Part shown: piece after piece, positions 25,432 to 34,388 of the stretch
How the letters are laid out: each line of letters starts with the position of its first letter
Position numbering within the stretch: the stretch's first letter is position 1
Assembly: GCF_001281525.1 (NCBI RefSeq)
Contig: NZ_LGCI01000010.1
Coordinates: 46,051-110,050, forward strand
Origin: Lysinibacillus macroides
GTDB taxonomy: Bacteria > Bacillota > Bacilli > Bacillales_A > Planococcaceae
DNA length: 64,000 nt
Direction: 5' to 3'
Position numbers and translations under genes: made by a program
The notes under the pieces: generated by a model
Database searches by the model: none
The model's input: the letters and a program-made list of their open reading frames with translations, nothing else
Told to the model about the DNA's origin: nothing

Positions 25432-27084
25432 TTATTTCATATAAGTATTCAATACCTTGTCAATCGCTGTGTTGAGCTTGTGGAGATCAACAGTTGCTGC
25501 TGGATGATTGTTTAGCTCATATTTTTGTTTAAGCTGAATAATTCTGCGAACACTTTCATCCATACGCTCTTCTGTGAGTTCGCCACTAGAAACAGCTGTT
25601 TTCATTGCCTCTACAGCCGCTTGCACATTGGCATACTCATGGGCAATTAACACAATATCATTGCCGGCTTTGATGGCATCCACCGTCGCTTGCCCAATCT
25701 CAAAATGATTAGTAATTGCCTTCATGGTTATATCATCTGTCATCACAACACCATCAAAGCCAAGCTGATTGCGTAAAATGCCTGTAATAATGGCATTTGA
25801 CATGGAGGAAGGATTTTGGGCATCCATCTCTGGCAATAAAATATGTGCCACCATGACCACATCTGCACCATTCTCAATAGCAGCCTTAAATGGAATCAGC
25901 TCTAGCTGCTGCAAATCTGCCAAGCTTTTTGTGACCTTTGGCAATTCTAAATGAGAATCCACTGCTGTATCACCATGTCCTGGGAAATGCTTTACCACTG
26001 GAATAACCTGCTGAGACGCTAGCCCCTTCATTGTTTGAATACCGAGTTCACTCACAATATCAGGATGACTTGCAAACGCACGATCACCGATAATTGGATT
26101 ATTGGGATTACTGTTCACATCTAACACAGGAGCAAAATTAAGATTAAAGCTAAATGCTTGTAATTGCTCCCCTAGCAATTGACCAATCTCATAGGAAAAT
26201 TGCGCTTCATTGACCTCTCCGATTTCTTGATTGGTTGGAAAATTTTTCAGACCATCAGGTAGCCTTGTCACAGCGCCCCCCTCCTGATCTGTGCCAATAA
26301 ACAGCGGGAAACGATTGGAAGCATTTTCAGCCTTTATGGCATTGATCAGTGCTATTGTTTGCTCAGGTGTTGCAAGATTATTCGCGTAGAAAATAAGCCC
26401 TCCCACCTTAACATCATGAATCAAACTTGCTGTTTCCTGCTGAAGTGTTGTACCTGACACACCTGCAAATAGCATTTGACCAACTTTTTCATCTAAGCTC
26501 ATTTGCTCCACAATATCCTCCTCTAATGCGGTATAGACAGAAATATGATGGACAACAGGATTTGCATTGGCATCTGTTGGCTTTGGCAAAATCCATTTTA
26601 GCTGGTATATGTCCGTTACCTGATAAACTAAAATGATTTGATCTGCTGTATCATCCTGATAAAAGCGGACTTCATCAGGCTCACCCATTGTTTGCTGAAT
26701 TGCTGCTAGATCAATGGCTTGTATATCGGCTTGAAAGGAGCGAATATCAAAGGCACGTGTTCCTTGATAGCCAATTGTGACCTGCTGATCGACATACTCC
26801 TCATACTCGCCACCTGCTGCTTGTGCTACTTGCTGAGGCTCTCCCCATTGCTGATAAACGGCTTTTTTCTGTGCCTCGCCCACTACAAATGGCACTGCTG
26901 GCACTTTCCCTTCCTTCGCCAAGCTTGCAACCTCCTGAATCAATGCCTGATGATTCGGCGTATCCTCTTCAACGGGAGGCGGCGCTGACTCTTTTGCTGG
27001 TTGCATCCTTACACCAATCAATACTAGACAAACTGCAATAAGAAGTACAATGACTAGCAGCAAGGCACGTTTTCTGTTGTGCAT
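25432..27084 (-). CDS. Beta-N-acetylglucosaminidase, glycoside hydrolase family 3 (NagZ-like)
   Basis: The 550-residue protein has an N-terminal membrane anchor or signal segment (residues about 6-25), a 170-residue extension, and a GH3 domain with KHFPGHGDT and GVVMTDDITMKAI. Such enzymes remove N-acetylglucosamine from muropeptides during wall recycling; in Firmicutes they act outside the membrane, which fits the anchor. ATG 27084 lies six bases after AAGGAGG. The extension contains sequence (GEAQKKAVYQQWGEP) reminiscent of small stability or wall-associated modules; its role is unknown. Confidence 0.9.
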   Translation of the reverse strand: MHNRKRALLLVIVLLIAVCLVLIGVRMQPAKESAPPPVEEDTPNHQALIQEVASLAKEGKVPAVPFVVGEAQKKAVYQQWGEPQQVAQAAGGEYEEYVDQQVTIGYQGTRAFDIRSFQADIQAIDLAAIQQTMGEPDEVRFYQDDTADQIILVYQVTDIYQLKWILPKPTDANANPVVHHISVYTALEEDIVEQMSLDEKVGQMLFAGVSGTTLQQETASLIHDVKVGGLIFYANNLATPEQTIALINAIKAENASNRFPLFIGTDQEGGAVTRLPDGLKNFPTNQEIGEVNEAQFSYEIGQLLGEQLQAFSFNLNFAPVLDVNSNPNNPIIGDRAFASHPDIVSELGIQTMKGLASQQVIPVVKHFPGHGDTAVDSHLELPKVTKSLADLQQLELIPFKAAIENGADVVMVAHILLPEMDAQNPSSMSNAIITGILRNQLGFDGVVMTDDITMKAITNHFEIGQATVDAIKAGNDIVLIAHEYANVQAAVEAMKTAVSSGELTEERMDESVRRIIQLKQKYELNNHPAATVDLHKLNTAIDKVLNTYMK

Positions 27085-27117
27085 AGGCAACCTCCTTTCT
27101 TCTCTATAGCAAGAAAG

Positions 27118-27155
27118 GAGGCTGCCTAGAAAGAGTTATCTCTCCAGACAGCCTC
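27118..27155 (-). terminator. Terminator after the stalk-domain gene
   Basis: GAGGCTG (27118-27124) and CAGCCTC (27149-27155) pair, followed on the minus strand by CTTTCTT. It lies between the stalk-domain gene and the NagZ-like gene. Confidence 0.55.
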
Positions 27156-27181
27156 TTATTCTTAGCATACTATAGTATTCC

Positions 27182-27952
27182 CTAATTGATCGGCTGATCC
27201 TCAAAAATGGTTTGATAGTCATCGACCACTAGCTGACCATTTTCCTCGATAAATGTTAAGATTTCCTTTGTTTGATAAAATGCAGGCTCACTTGTTGTCG
27301 TTTTATACGTAATCGTTGCAGTCATATCATCGATCGTAAAATCAAACGCAACAACCCATGGGCTTGATACACCAATTACAAATTTGCCTTCTTCCCCATT
27401 TACATGGAGTTGCTCCTGCATAAATCGTTCCTTAGCCTTGTCTGACATCATCTGATAGCGCGGCATACCATCCCTTGTTTTTAAGGCATTGGCCCAAATG
27501 GCTGTTAAGCTTTCGATATCGTGAAATTCAATGGAGATTCCTCGCTGCTGTTGATCGAACTGCACTGTTCCACCAAATGATTCGGCAATAAAGCGCAAAT
27601 TCACATACATACGACCATTGATAATTTGTGGTGCTTGTTGAAGCTGTACCTCTTTGCCATTTAGCAACACTGCTTTTTTACCAGCAGTAAGCGACAGTGT
27701 TGTATGATCATTTGTTGCCACAACGGTTTTTGTGTCATTATTAAAGGTTGCTTTCATATTTAGTACGGCAAAAAACTCTTTAAATGGGACAAGTGTATGC
27801 CCGCTTGGCGTAATTATTCCTTGTAATGTCTGCTGTGTGCCATTAATAACAATTGTTGGATGGTCAACTGGAGTCGCCTCAACAGCCTGTCCATTCGTCC
27901 ATAGTAAACTACTACATAATAGCCCACTTAATAAAAATGCTGAACGTTTCAT
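27182..27952 (-). CDS. Secreted protein with copper amine oxidase-like N-terminal (stalk) domain
   Basis: The 256-residue protein has a signal peptide (MKRSAFLLSGLLCSSLLW) and a stalk domain of about residues 30-150 with IIVNG/INGRMYVNLRFIAESFG repeats typical of wall-associated Firmicute proteins. The C-terminal 100 residues form an NTF2-like or DUF-type domain of unknown role. Followed on the same strand by the NagZ-like gene, which suggests a shared cell-wall context but separate transcripts. Confidence 0.85.
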   Translation of the reverse strand: MKRSAFLLSGLLCSSLLWTNGQAVEATPVDHPTIVINGTQQTLQGIITPSGHTLVPFKEFFAVLNMKATFNNDTKTVVATNDHTTLSLTAGKKAVLLNGKEVQLQQAPQIINGRMYVNLRFIAESFGGTVQFDQQQRGISIEFHDIESLTAIWANALKTRDGMPRYQMMSDKAKERFMQEQLHVNGEEGKFVIGVSSPWVVAFDFTIDDMTATITYKTTTSEPAFYQTKEILTFIEENGQLVVDDYQTIFEDQPIN

Positions 27953-28007
27953 CTAGCTATCACTCCCTCTATAAATATTGATATATCAATGGCTTGCACC
28001 ATTATAA

Positions 28008-28028
28008 GTGTTAAAAAATTTTTAACAC
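28008..28028. repeat. 21-bp palindrome abutting the IS4-family left end
   Basis: GTGTTAAAAA-A-TTTTTAACAC is a perfect inverted repeat with a one-base centre, ending six bases before the IS left terminus. It may be a terminator-like target site or an operator for the stalk-domain gene upstream region. Confidence 0.5.
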
Positions 28029-28034
28029 CTATAT

Positions 28035-29441
28035 CACTAGTGTCGCATTAAAATAATCTCGGTATGGCAATAAGAACTGAATATTCAGCAAATAAACTTA
28101 TTCATAACAAAATCCTTTATAATGGTTTGGTGGTAGGTACCTATCCAAATCCAAAATAAAGGATCAATCGCATGGATAAGTTTACACGAAACACATCATT
28201 TGAACAATGGCTTTCACCTATTTCCAATAATTTATTTGAGGAACAAGTGAAAGTCTATCAGCTAAATACCTATACGAAGAAGCTATATATGGCCTCATTT
28301 TTGAAATTATTACTCTATGCACAACTCCAAGAAACGGAGAGTATGCGTGCATTAAGTGATTGTGTGTTTTCAGAAGAATTACAGAACGCAATCCAACTTG
28401 AAACCATAAGTTTCTCTCAACTAGGTAGGCGATTAAGTCAAGTTCCAACTGAGTTCTTTCAAACCATTTTTCTTGATTTAGTCACACAAATTCACACAAA
28501 AACTGATTTTCAAACAAGAAGAAAAACGACAACTCCCCTAAAAATCATTGATTCAAGTACATTACCATTGAATTTGAACAATCATAAGTGGGCAAAATTT
28601 CGCAAAACGAAATCTGGTCTAAAGCTTCATCTACGCCTTGTATTGATGGAAAAAGGATGTTCTTATCCAGACCAGTCGGTACTTACGAATGCCCACAAAC
28701 ATGACCGCAGCCAACTTGAAGTGCTTGTCGATGACAAAGAATGCATGTATGTGTTTGACCGTGGCTATTTGGATTATGAGCGATTTGATTGCATGACAGA
28801 TGAAGGTTATTGCTTTGTTTCTCGCTTGCGTAAAAATGCGGTTGTGCGTAAGCTCGAAACATTTTCATTGCCAGAAAATTCTTCGGTGTTATCAGATGAA
28901 ATGATCGTGATTGGAACCACACAAAATCGGGCTGAGAATGGATTCCGTTTGATCAAAGTGCTTGATACGAAAGGAAATGAGCTACACCTCCTAACCAATC
29001 GCTTTGATTTACGTGCAGAGGAAATCGCTGAACTTTACAAATCACGCTGGGCCATTGAACTGTTTTTTAAATGGATGAAACAACATTTAAACATCAAAAA
29101 ATTCTATGGTCAAAGTGAGCAAGCTGTTCATAACCAAGTATACATCGCAATGATCACGTACTGTTTGAATGTACTAGCTCAGTTAAACACAAAAAGCACA
29201 CGGACGTATTTACAAATCAGTCGGTTTTTAAAAGCAGCTTTATGGAAACCGGCACACATTTGGTTGCGTAAAATTGGAGGAAATACCGTCCCATAAGGTT
29301 TCCAACGTATCTGTTGCTTTAGTCAAAGGTTATAGTAAAAAAATGGATGTTACCTACCTCTAGTTAATCGTCTTTCTTTTTACTCTAAATTGAACAAGCT
29401 TAAAAACAGAAAATTCAATCAGCGTTTATGCGACGCTAGTG
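28035..29441 (+). mobile_element. IS4-family insertion sequence (intact)
   Basis: The 1407-bp element has terminal inverted repeats CACTAGTGTCGCATTAAA (left) and CACTAGCGTCGCATAAA (right, complement). It carries one intact transposase. I saw no clear target duplication; the flanks CCTATAT and TACATAT are only similar. A decayed relative lies at 105-369. It separates the stalk-domain gene from a lipoprotein gene. Confidence 0.9.
28172..29296 (+). CDS. IS4-family transposase
   Basis: The 374-residue DDE transposase has IIDSSTLPL (first acidic residue), YVFDRGYLDYE (second) and the Y-(2)-R-(3)-E-(6)-K signature in YKSRWAIELFFKWMK, diagnostic of the IS4 family. The frame is complete, so the element may be active. 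Confidence 0.95.
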   Translation: MDKFTRNTSFEQWLSPISNNLFEEQVKVYQLNTYTKKLYMASFLKLLLYAQLQETESMRALSDCVFSEELQNAIQLETISFSQLGRRLSQVPTEFFQTIFLDLVTQIHTKTDFQTRRKTTTPLKIIDSSTLPLNLNNHKWAKFRKTKSGLKLHLRLVLMEKGCSYPDQSVLTNAHKHDRSQLEVLVDDKECMYVFDRGYLDYERFDCMTDEGYCFVSRLRKNAVVRKLETFSLPENSSVLSDEMIVIGTTQNRAENGFRLIKVLDTKGNELHLLTNRFDLRAEEIAELYKSRWAIELFFKWMKQHLNIKKFYGQSEQAVHNQVYIAMITYCLNVLAQLNTKSTRTYLQISRFLKAALWKPAHIWLRKIGGNTVP

Positions 29442-29456
29442 TACATATTTATACTT

Positions 29457-30506
29457 TTATTTTACTACTTGTATGTTATTCAAAAAACCAGTTTTTGGAG
29501 CATATATTTCTGTGAACTTTTTAGATTTAATATTATATAGATACATCCCTCTTTTATTATTGACCATTGTTATAGCATAGATATTCTCCTCATCTAAAGA
29601 ATAATTGGCATCTCCAACCTGTAAACGGCTAGAATTCCATTTATTTTTCTTAAGAGAATTATCTAAAAGATTATATTGTATAAGATTTGATGGAGTTTCC
29701 GCATCATTATATTGTTTATCACTCAATGCAATTACATAGTTCTCTTTAGTCATTAGTGTCCGAATCCACTCATGTTCACTAAATAATTTACGTGTGTTTT
29801 CAAATGAAAAATCTGTTTCATACACAGTATGTAACGGCATTTTAAAATTGTTTTGCCCTGGAGGACCATCTTGATGTAGAACATTATATCTTCTTTCAGA
29901 ATCAGAGTAAGCAGAGATATAGATACGTTCATTTTTCCTATCAACTGTTATAACTTCAATATTAATATCCTCAATAGTATCTTCATTACCCCAATACAAA
30001 ATCTCTCCTGTATTTATATCTAGCAAACCTAATTTTAGTACATTTGAACCTAAAGGTCTTGCTACAAAAAATAATGAGTCATCTAAAGCATACATATTAT
30101 TCACAGCAAACAAACTATCTGTAAGTTGAATTTCCTCATTATTATTTAAATCAGTTAAAAATATTTGATCACCTGATAAATCATTTTCAATATCTATATT
30201 TTTAGTATAATAAACTCGCTTATTTTTTTTATCATAAAATCCTAATGGATACTGTGATGTGTATTCTGATTCAAAAACTTTATTTAATTTTTCAGCAGAA
30301 CTATCGTAATATAAAATCTCATTCACAATGGGGCTATTTACCTCTCCTGTAACATTCTTTGAAAATGTTAAAGTAACATACTCATCTTCACCTCTGTTAT
30401 TGTCGGAATCCTGACTACAAGCAGTAGATAAAATTACAGTATTCAACACAATTAATATAAAAAAAATACTTTTAGTTTTATTAATAGATATCTTAAAAAA
30501 TTTCAA
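29457..30506 (-). CDS. Lipoprotein, probable beta-propeller, unknown function
   Basis: The 349-residue protein starts at TTG 30506 behind GGAGG and has a signal segment ending in the lipobox LSTAC. The mature part is built of repeated short beta-type segments (LYYDSSAEKLNKVF, IFLTDLNNNEEIQL, LGLLDINTGEILYW, MYLYNIKSKKFTEIY), consistent with a WD40/TolB-like propeller on the outer membrane face. The gene upstream at 30607 encodes a secreted protein in the same direction, 100 bases away; the two probably function together. No precise family recognised. Confidence 0.65.
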   Translation of the reverse strand: MKFFKISINKTKSIFFILIVLNTVILSTACSQDSDNNRGEDEYVTLTFSKNVTGEVNSPIVNEILYYDSSAEKLNKVFESEYTSQYPLGFYDKKNKRVYYTKNIDIENDLSGDQIFLTDLNNNEEIQLTDSLFAVNNMYALDDSLFFVARPLGSNVLKLGLLDINTGEILYWGNEDTIEDINIEVITVDRKNERIYISAYSDSERRYNVLHQDGPPGQNNFKMPLHTVYETDFSFENTRKLFSEHEWIRTLMTKENYVIALSDKQYNDAETPSNLIQYNLLDNSLKKNKWNSSRLQVGDANYSLDEENIYAITMVNNKRGMYLYNIKSKKFTEIYAPKTGFLNNIQVVK

Positions 30507-30540
30507 TAGAAGATATACCTCCACAAATACTAATAATATC

Positions 30541-30590
30541 ACAAAATGGGCTGTTTAAAGTTAAAGCTTTTATATCACAACCCATTTTGT
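30541..30590. terminator. Hairpin between the secreted-protein and lipoprotein genes
   Basis: ACAAAATGGG (30541-30550) pairs with CCCATTTTGT (30581-30590) over a 30-base loop. No strong T run; it may attenuate or process the two-gene transcript. Confidence 0.4.
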
Positions 30591-30606
30591 TCAATTTAAG
30601 ACTTAT

Positions 30607-31476
30607 TTAGTATTGATAATAATATCTTCCTGGGAAAGATAATGTATCACTATAAGTATAACCAAACATAGAATTATTCCATCCCCAAAAATAAACATCA
30701 AGGACAGCGCTAGGCATTGTTCCAATATCATTTTTAAAAACTGTTTTTACAACATTTGTATTTAAAGCTCTAGCACTGATAGCAGTATTATGCTTCGGAT
30801 TATCTACCTGTCTTTTAGTAGCTACGTCTCCTGCTGTAAGAGTTTTACCACTTGAGCCTACACTACCTGAGCCACCTACACCAGCACGGTATACTGTAAA
30901 ACGACCTTCTCCAGTAACTGCGCCTGGAGTAATTGTTATAACTTGATTAGTACCATAGTTATATACACCAGGTGCTAGTCTACCAGGGTAAGGCACAGTG
31001 GTAGTAGGAATCCCTGCTAACGGACTAATTTTTTCTTCCTTTTGGTTTGCATCAACTTCTAATTCATTATAATAACGGTTAATGAGACCATCAGTACCAT
31101 AAATTACAACTAGTCCTGGTTCAGGGTTAGGAAGATCATATCCTAAATCAACAGTAGGTAGTCCTAGTCTTTTTGCTTCTTCCGATACAGAAGCAAAAAA
31201 TTCATCTTCAGCAGCTCTACCTTCTATATCAACTTCTTCATCTGAATTCGCTGAAAATTGATTTAAATTTTGAACATCTACATCATTATGTTCAATTAAA
31301 GGATTAATATATTGATCATATTTCAATATAGTTCCAGGGTCCATTTTAACAGGTATTTTATTTTTTAAATCTGAAATTTTATTATTTTGTATATCGGCTG
31401 CACCAACTGTAGTTGGGAATAACAATCCAACTGTTAGTACACTTAGCGTTAATATTTTACTATATTTCTTTTTCAT
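30607..31476 (-). CDS. Secreted protein of unknown function
   Basis: The 289-residue protein has a clear signal peptide (KKKYSKILTLSVLTVGLLFP) with cleavage near VGAAD. A pro-like acidic region (residues 30-110) precedes a Gly/Ser/Tyr-rich C-terminal half containing GEGRFTVYRAG, a glycine/serine linker and a Tyr-rich end (GRYYYQY). The arrangement suggests a processed or wall-exposed protein. Preceded by AGGTAAAGAGA. It is paired with the lipoprotein downstream. I do not recognise the family. Confidence 0.65.
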   Translation of the reverse strand: MKKKYSKILTLSVLTVGLLFPTTVGAADIQNNKISDLKNKIPVKMDPGTILKYDQYINPLIEHNDVDVQNLNQFSANSDEEVDIEGRAAEDEFFASVSEEAKRLGLPTVDLGYDLPNPEPGLVVIYGTDGLINRYYNELEVDANQKEEKISPLAGIPTTTVPYPGRLAPGVYNYGTNQVITITPGAVTGEGRFTVYRAGVGGSGSVGSSGKTLTAGDVATKRQVDNPKHNTAISARALNTNVVKTVFKNDIGTMPSAVLDVYFWGWNNSMFGYTYSDTLSFPGRYYYQY

Positions 31477-31766
31477 TTCAATCTCTTTACCTCCATAATT
31501 ATATTTGAATCGATTCTACTCAAATTTACCATAAAATATATATATTTGTAAATATGATAAAATAACATTTATTTTAAATTAATTAACTAATTATGTAAAA
31601 TTACCCAATTAATCTATAAACAGATTTCTATTTAATGTTAACGGATTTCTAATATGGATTCAAATGCATATATTAAATAGAAATGCTTTTTTCTTAAAAC
31701 ATTATCGTAAGCTAGCAACATTAGACAGAATGGTGTTAAAATATGCTTATAAAGGGGGATGCTGCA

Positions 31767-32162
31767 ATGAGAAAATTAAGTAAAAGGAATATATTATGGA
31801 TTATACCTATTGCAATTTTAGGGATATTTTGGTACTTCTATGGTCCACAAAAAGATATAACAGACAATGAATACATTACATATGTAAAAAATTATTCTTA
31901 TGAAGAGAACACAAAAACATTAGAGGATGCCTTTGCCTCTGCCTGTGAAAATCCATATTGGGTCTATTTTGAAACACAAAAGGGACAGGACGTTGTTGAA
32001 TTCGAGGGAGATTGCACTATTAACAAAAAAGTCGCAAAGGTCAATGTCCAATTTCTTGTAGATAGTGAGATGAGCAACGTGCAATCTGGAGCGATGCTAG
32101 TAGATAGTAAAATGCAGGAAGAAACAGATCGCGATCAATTTCTACTGGCACTTGTTCAATAG
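31767..32162 (+). CDS. Small membrane-anchored protein of unknown function
   Basis: A 131-residue protein starting MRKLSKRNILWIIPIAILGI: positively charged N-terminus, one transmembrane helix, then about 100 residues outside with two cysteines (FASACENPYW, FEGDCTIN) that could form a disulfide. ATG 31767 lies seven bases after AAGGGGGA, so the earlier ATG at 31743 is unlikely. Monocistronic with a strong terminator. Confidence 0.65.
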   Translation: MRKLSKRNILWIIPIAILGIFWYFYGPQKDITDNEYITYVKNYSYEENTKTLEDAFASACENPYWVYFETQKGQDVVEFEGDCTINKKVAKVNVQFLVDSEMSNVQSGAMLVDSKMQEETDRDQFLLALVQ

Positions 32163-32173
32163 ATAGATAGAAA

Positions 32174-32202
32174 AGAAGCTCCTAAACGTGAGCTTCTTTT
32201 TT
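32174..32202 (+). terminator. Intrinsic terminator
   Basis: AGAAGCTC (32174-32181) pairs with GAGCTTCT (32190-32197), followed by a T run; it ends the gene at 31767. Confidence 0.88.
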
Positions 32203-32236
32203 AATGGAAAATGTATGTGCATATGTTGAGCGACTA

Positions 32237-32452
32237 TTAACAATTTTCCATAGAACGAGAGGATCGTAAAATCGTTCGTTCAATCAGTCGAATTTCATTA
32301 TTTAGCTTAGCAATCGCCGCTTCAATTTGTCGATAGCGCTCCAGTTGATTGATTTTCTCAGTCGGTATGGAATCTTTTAATGCGGCCTGCCCTGCATATA
32401 AACTTGCTAATAAATCTAGCTTTTGAAAATAAGCTGTGCTATATTGCTCCAT
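32237..32452 (-). CDS. Small coiled-coil protein of unknown function
   Basis: A 71-residue frame with a strongly helical, charged second half (EKINQLERYRQIEAAIAKLN). The ribosome binding site is GGTGAGGGGCTGG, somewhat distant. No family recognised; coding status is likely but not certain. Confidence 0.45.
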   Translation of the reverse strand: MEQYSTAYFQKLDLLASLYAGQAALKDSIPTEKINQLERYRQIEAAIAKLNNEIRLIERTILRSSRSMENC

Positions 32453-32770
32453 GTCACCCAGCCCCTCACCTATAGCTTTTTAATAATGGAATGAATTAAT
32501 GCTCATATTAGCACTATAACCGAAAATAGTTACGACAAAACTCCATCTAATTTATTATTTATTCACCAAATTAAGGTAAGTAATCATCCTTACAAATTAC
32601 CTATACTCTTGAATATATCAATTTTTCATTAAATATCTATGAAATATAGCCTTATACTTAGAGATTTTAACAAATATAGTCAGGAAGCACCCTCTATTTT
32701 CAGTTATCGTTCTCTATTAAAAAAGAATAGGACAAACCGTGCTCGTCGTTTGTCCTGCTATTGCCTTGTG

Positions 32771-33280
32771 CTATGCTTGAAAATAATAATCCACTACGTC
32801 CTGCGCTGACTGAAACACTTTATTACCTTGTGTTTTATAAATAAATGTTGGATTTGTGCAAGCTTTTTGTAGGCTTTTCGCTTGCTTTAGTGTATCGGTC
32901 ATTTGCTCAATAATATCTGTATATCCATCTAGTTGATTGGATATTCTTGGCATCATAATAGGTGACATATCTAATACAATGCCTACTTGATCCTTTGCAT
33001 AGCTATTTAAGTTAATGTAAAACCATTCCTCTAAATTTTTTGAATGCTTATCCACATTAATCGTTGCCTCTTGATAATTGGCAATTAAGCCCGTGGATGT
33101 CTTGGTCACCGTAAAGCCCTGCTTTGATAGCTTATCTTCTATTAGCTTCAGCAAGCGGTCAACCTCTGCCTGTAATTTTGGTGTAACCGTCGATTCAATG
33201 ATATGCGTACACTGTTGATAAATTTTATCTATTTCTGCTTGCTTGTCAACAAGTATTTTAAAATTGGCGATGGAATACAT
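32771..33280 (-). CDS. Hypothetical cytoplasmic protein
   Basis: A 169-residue protein with no membrane segment, helical at both ends. It starts MYSIANFKILVDKQAEIDK, preceded by GGGAGGATGAGG. Family not recognised. Divergent from the NUDIX gene. Confidence 0.6.
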   Translation of the reverse strand: MYSIANFKILVDKQAEIDKIYQQCTHIIESTVTPKLQAEVDRLLKLIEDKLSKQGFTVTKTSTGLIANYQEATINVDKHSKNLEEWFYINLNSYAKDQVGIVLDMSPIMMPRISNQLDGYTDIIEQMTDTLKQAKSLQKACTNPTFIYKTQGNKVFQSAQDVVDYYFQA

Positions 33281-33362
33281 ACCTCATCCTCCCTTTTTAC
33301 TAAGCTAGACATTCCATACACATTTTAGTCATACCATTACAAATAAGTGAGGCGATTGATAA

Positions 33363-33815
33363 ATGATTAGAAATTCTGTAAAAGCTATACTGATCGTGGA
33401 CGATCATCTATTATTAACAAAAAATCAAGATGCAGAAGGCTATTTTTATCTTTGTCCCGGAGGTGGACAGGAGCATGGAGAAACATTTCATGCCACACTC
33501 CAACGAGAATGCCTTGAAGAAATTGGTGCTTCCGTTGCCATCGGTGAGTTGCTTTTTATTCGAGAATATATTGGCAAAAACCATGAACATACCGCATTTG
33601 ACGCAAATGTTCATCAAGTAGAATATTATTTTTTATGTCAATTAAATGACATGACACATCAGCCCATCCAGCCTGATTGCCATCAAGTCGGTATAGAATG
33701 GATATCTTTGGACCAGCTGGCTAGCTACCGACTATATCCAAAAGCTCTTATTCCCCAACTACAACAATATAGACAGGGACAAAAAACAGCGATTTATTTA
33801 GGTGATGTAAACTAA
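33363..33815 (+). CDS. NUDIX hydrolase
   Basis: The 150-residue protein contains a full Nudix box: GGGQEHGETFHATLQRECLE followed by EIGA (residues about 37-60), with the RE..EE metal-binding residues present. It hydrolyses a nucleoside diphosphate linked to another moiety; the substrate is unknown. Confidence 0.9.
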   Translation: MIRNSVKAILIVDDHLLLTKNQDAEGYFYLCPGGGQEHGETFHATLQRECLEEIGASVAIGELLFIREYIGKNHEHTAFDANVHQVEYYFLCQLNDMTHQPIQPDCHQVGIEWISLDQLASYRLYPKALIPQLQQYRQGQKTAIYLGDVN

Positions 33816-33878
33816 GCCGCTTTATTCTATGCATAAGAAGCAATAGGAAATGGCACATTAGTTATAGGAGGTGGATAA

Positions 33879-34127
33879 ATGATGTCTAAAATTATTGGTA
33901 TTGAACAATCCTTATCCAATATTGAGAATGCTTTAAAGGCAAAGGGCTTTGAGGTGATTCAACTACGCAATGAAGAGGATGCTAAAAAATGTGATGCTTG
34001 CATTATTACAGGACAGGATCGCGATATCATGGGAATGAGTAATCCTGTAATAGATGGACCTGTGATTGATGCTGATGGACTTTCAGCAAATGACGTTGTT
34101 CAACGAGTTGAAAAGTATTTCCATTAA
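33879..34127 (+). CDS. ykuS: UPF0180 family protein YkuS
   Basis: The 82-residue protein matches YkuS of Bacillus subtilis in length and pattern: IGIEQSLSNIENALKAKGF, CDACIITGQD and the APVI-like PVIDADGLSANDV. GGAGGTGG precedes the first of two adjacent ATG codons. Function unknown in the family. Confidence 0.85.
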   Translation: MMSKIIGIEQSLSNIENALKAKGFEVIQLRNEEDAKKCDACIITGQDRDIMGMSNPVIDGPVIDADGLSANDVVQRVEKYFH

Positions 34128-34162
34128 ATAGATGTATCTGCATCACCCATCTTTAGCATGTT

Positions 34163-34248
34163 AGAAATCCGCTTTAGCTTTCGCAAGCATCGGTCATGCA
34201 TGACGCCTTGTGCTATGACCTTTGCTACAGAAGTTAACGCGGATTTTC
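34163..34248. other. Structured intergenic element with nested inverted repeats
   Basis: AAATCCGC (34164-34171) and GCGGATTT (34239-34246) frame an 85-base stretch that contains the perfect palindrome GTCATGCATGAC (34193-34204) and a GGTCAT/ATGACC pair. It could be an RNA element or a small repeat; its neighbours are ykuS and a germination gene. Low certainty. Confidence 0.35.
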
Positions 34249-34388
34249 ATGCTTATATTAAAAAAATAACACAATAAGCTTTCCTGGCTCACCCTATATT
34301 TTCTTTAAGTCATCGCTATTTTACTTATAATACATATATTTTTAGTCCACACTAGGGTACATGAACTTCAAAAAAAGTAGGGAGACAT

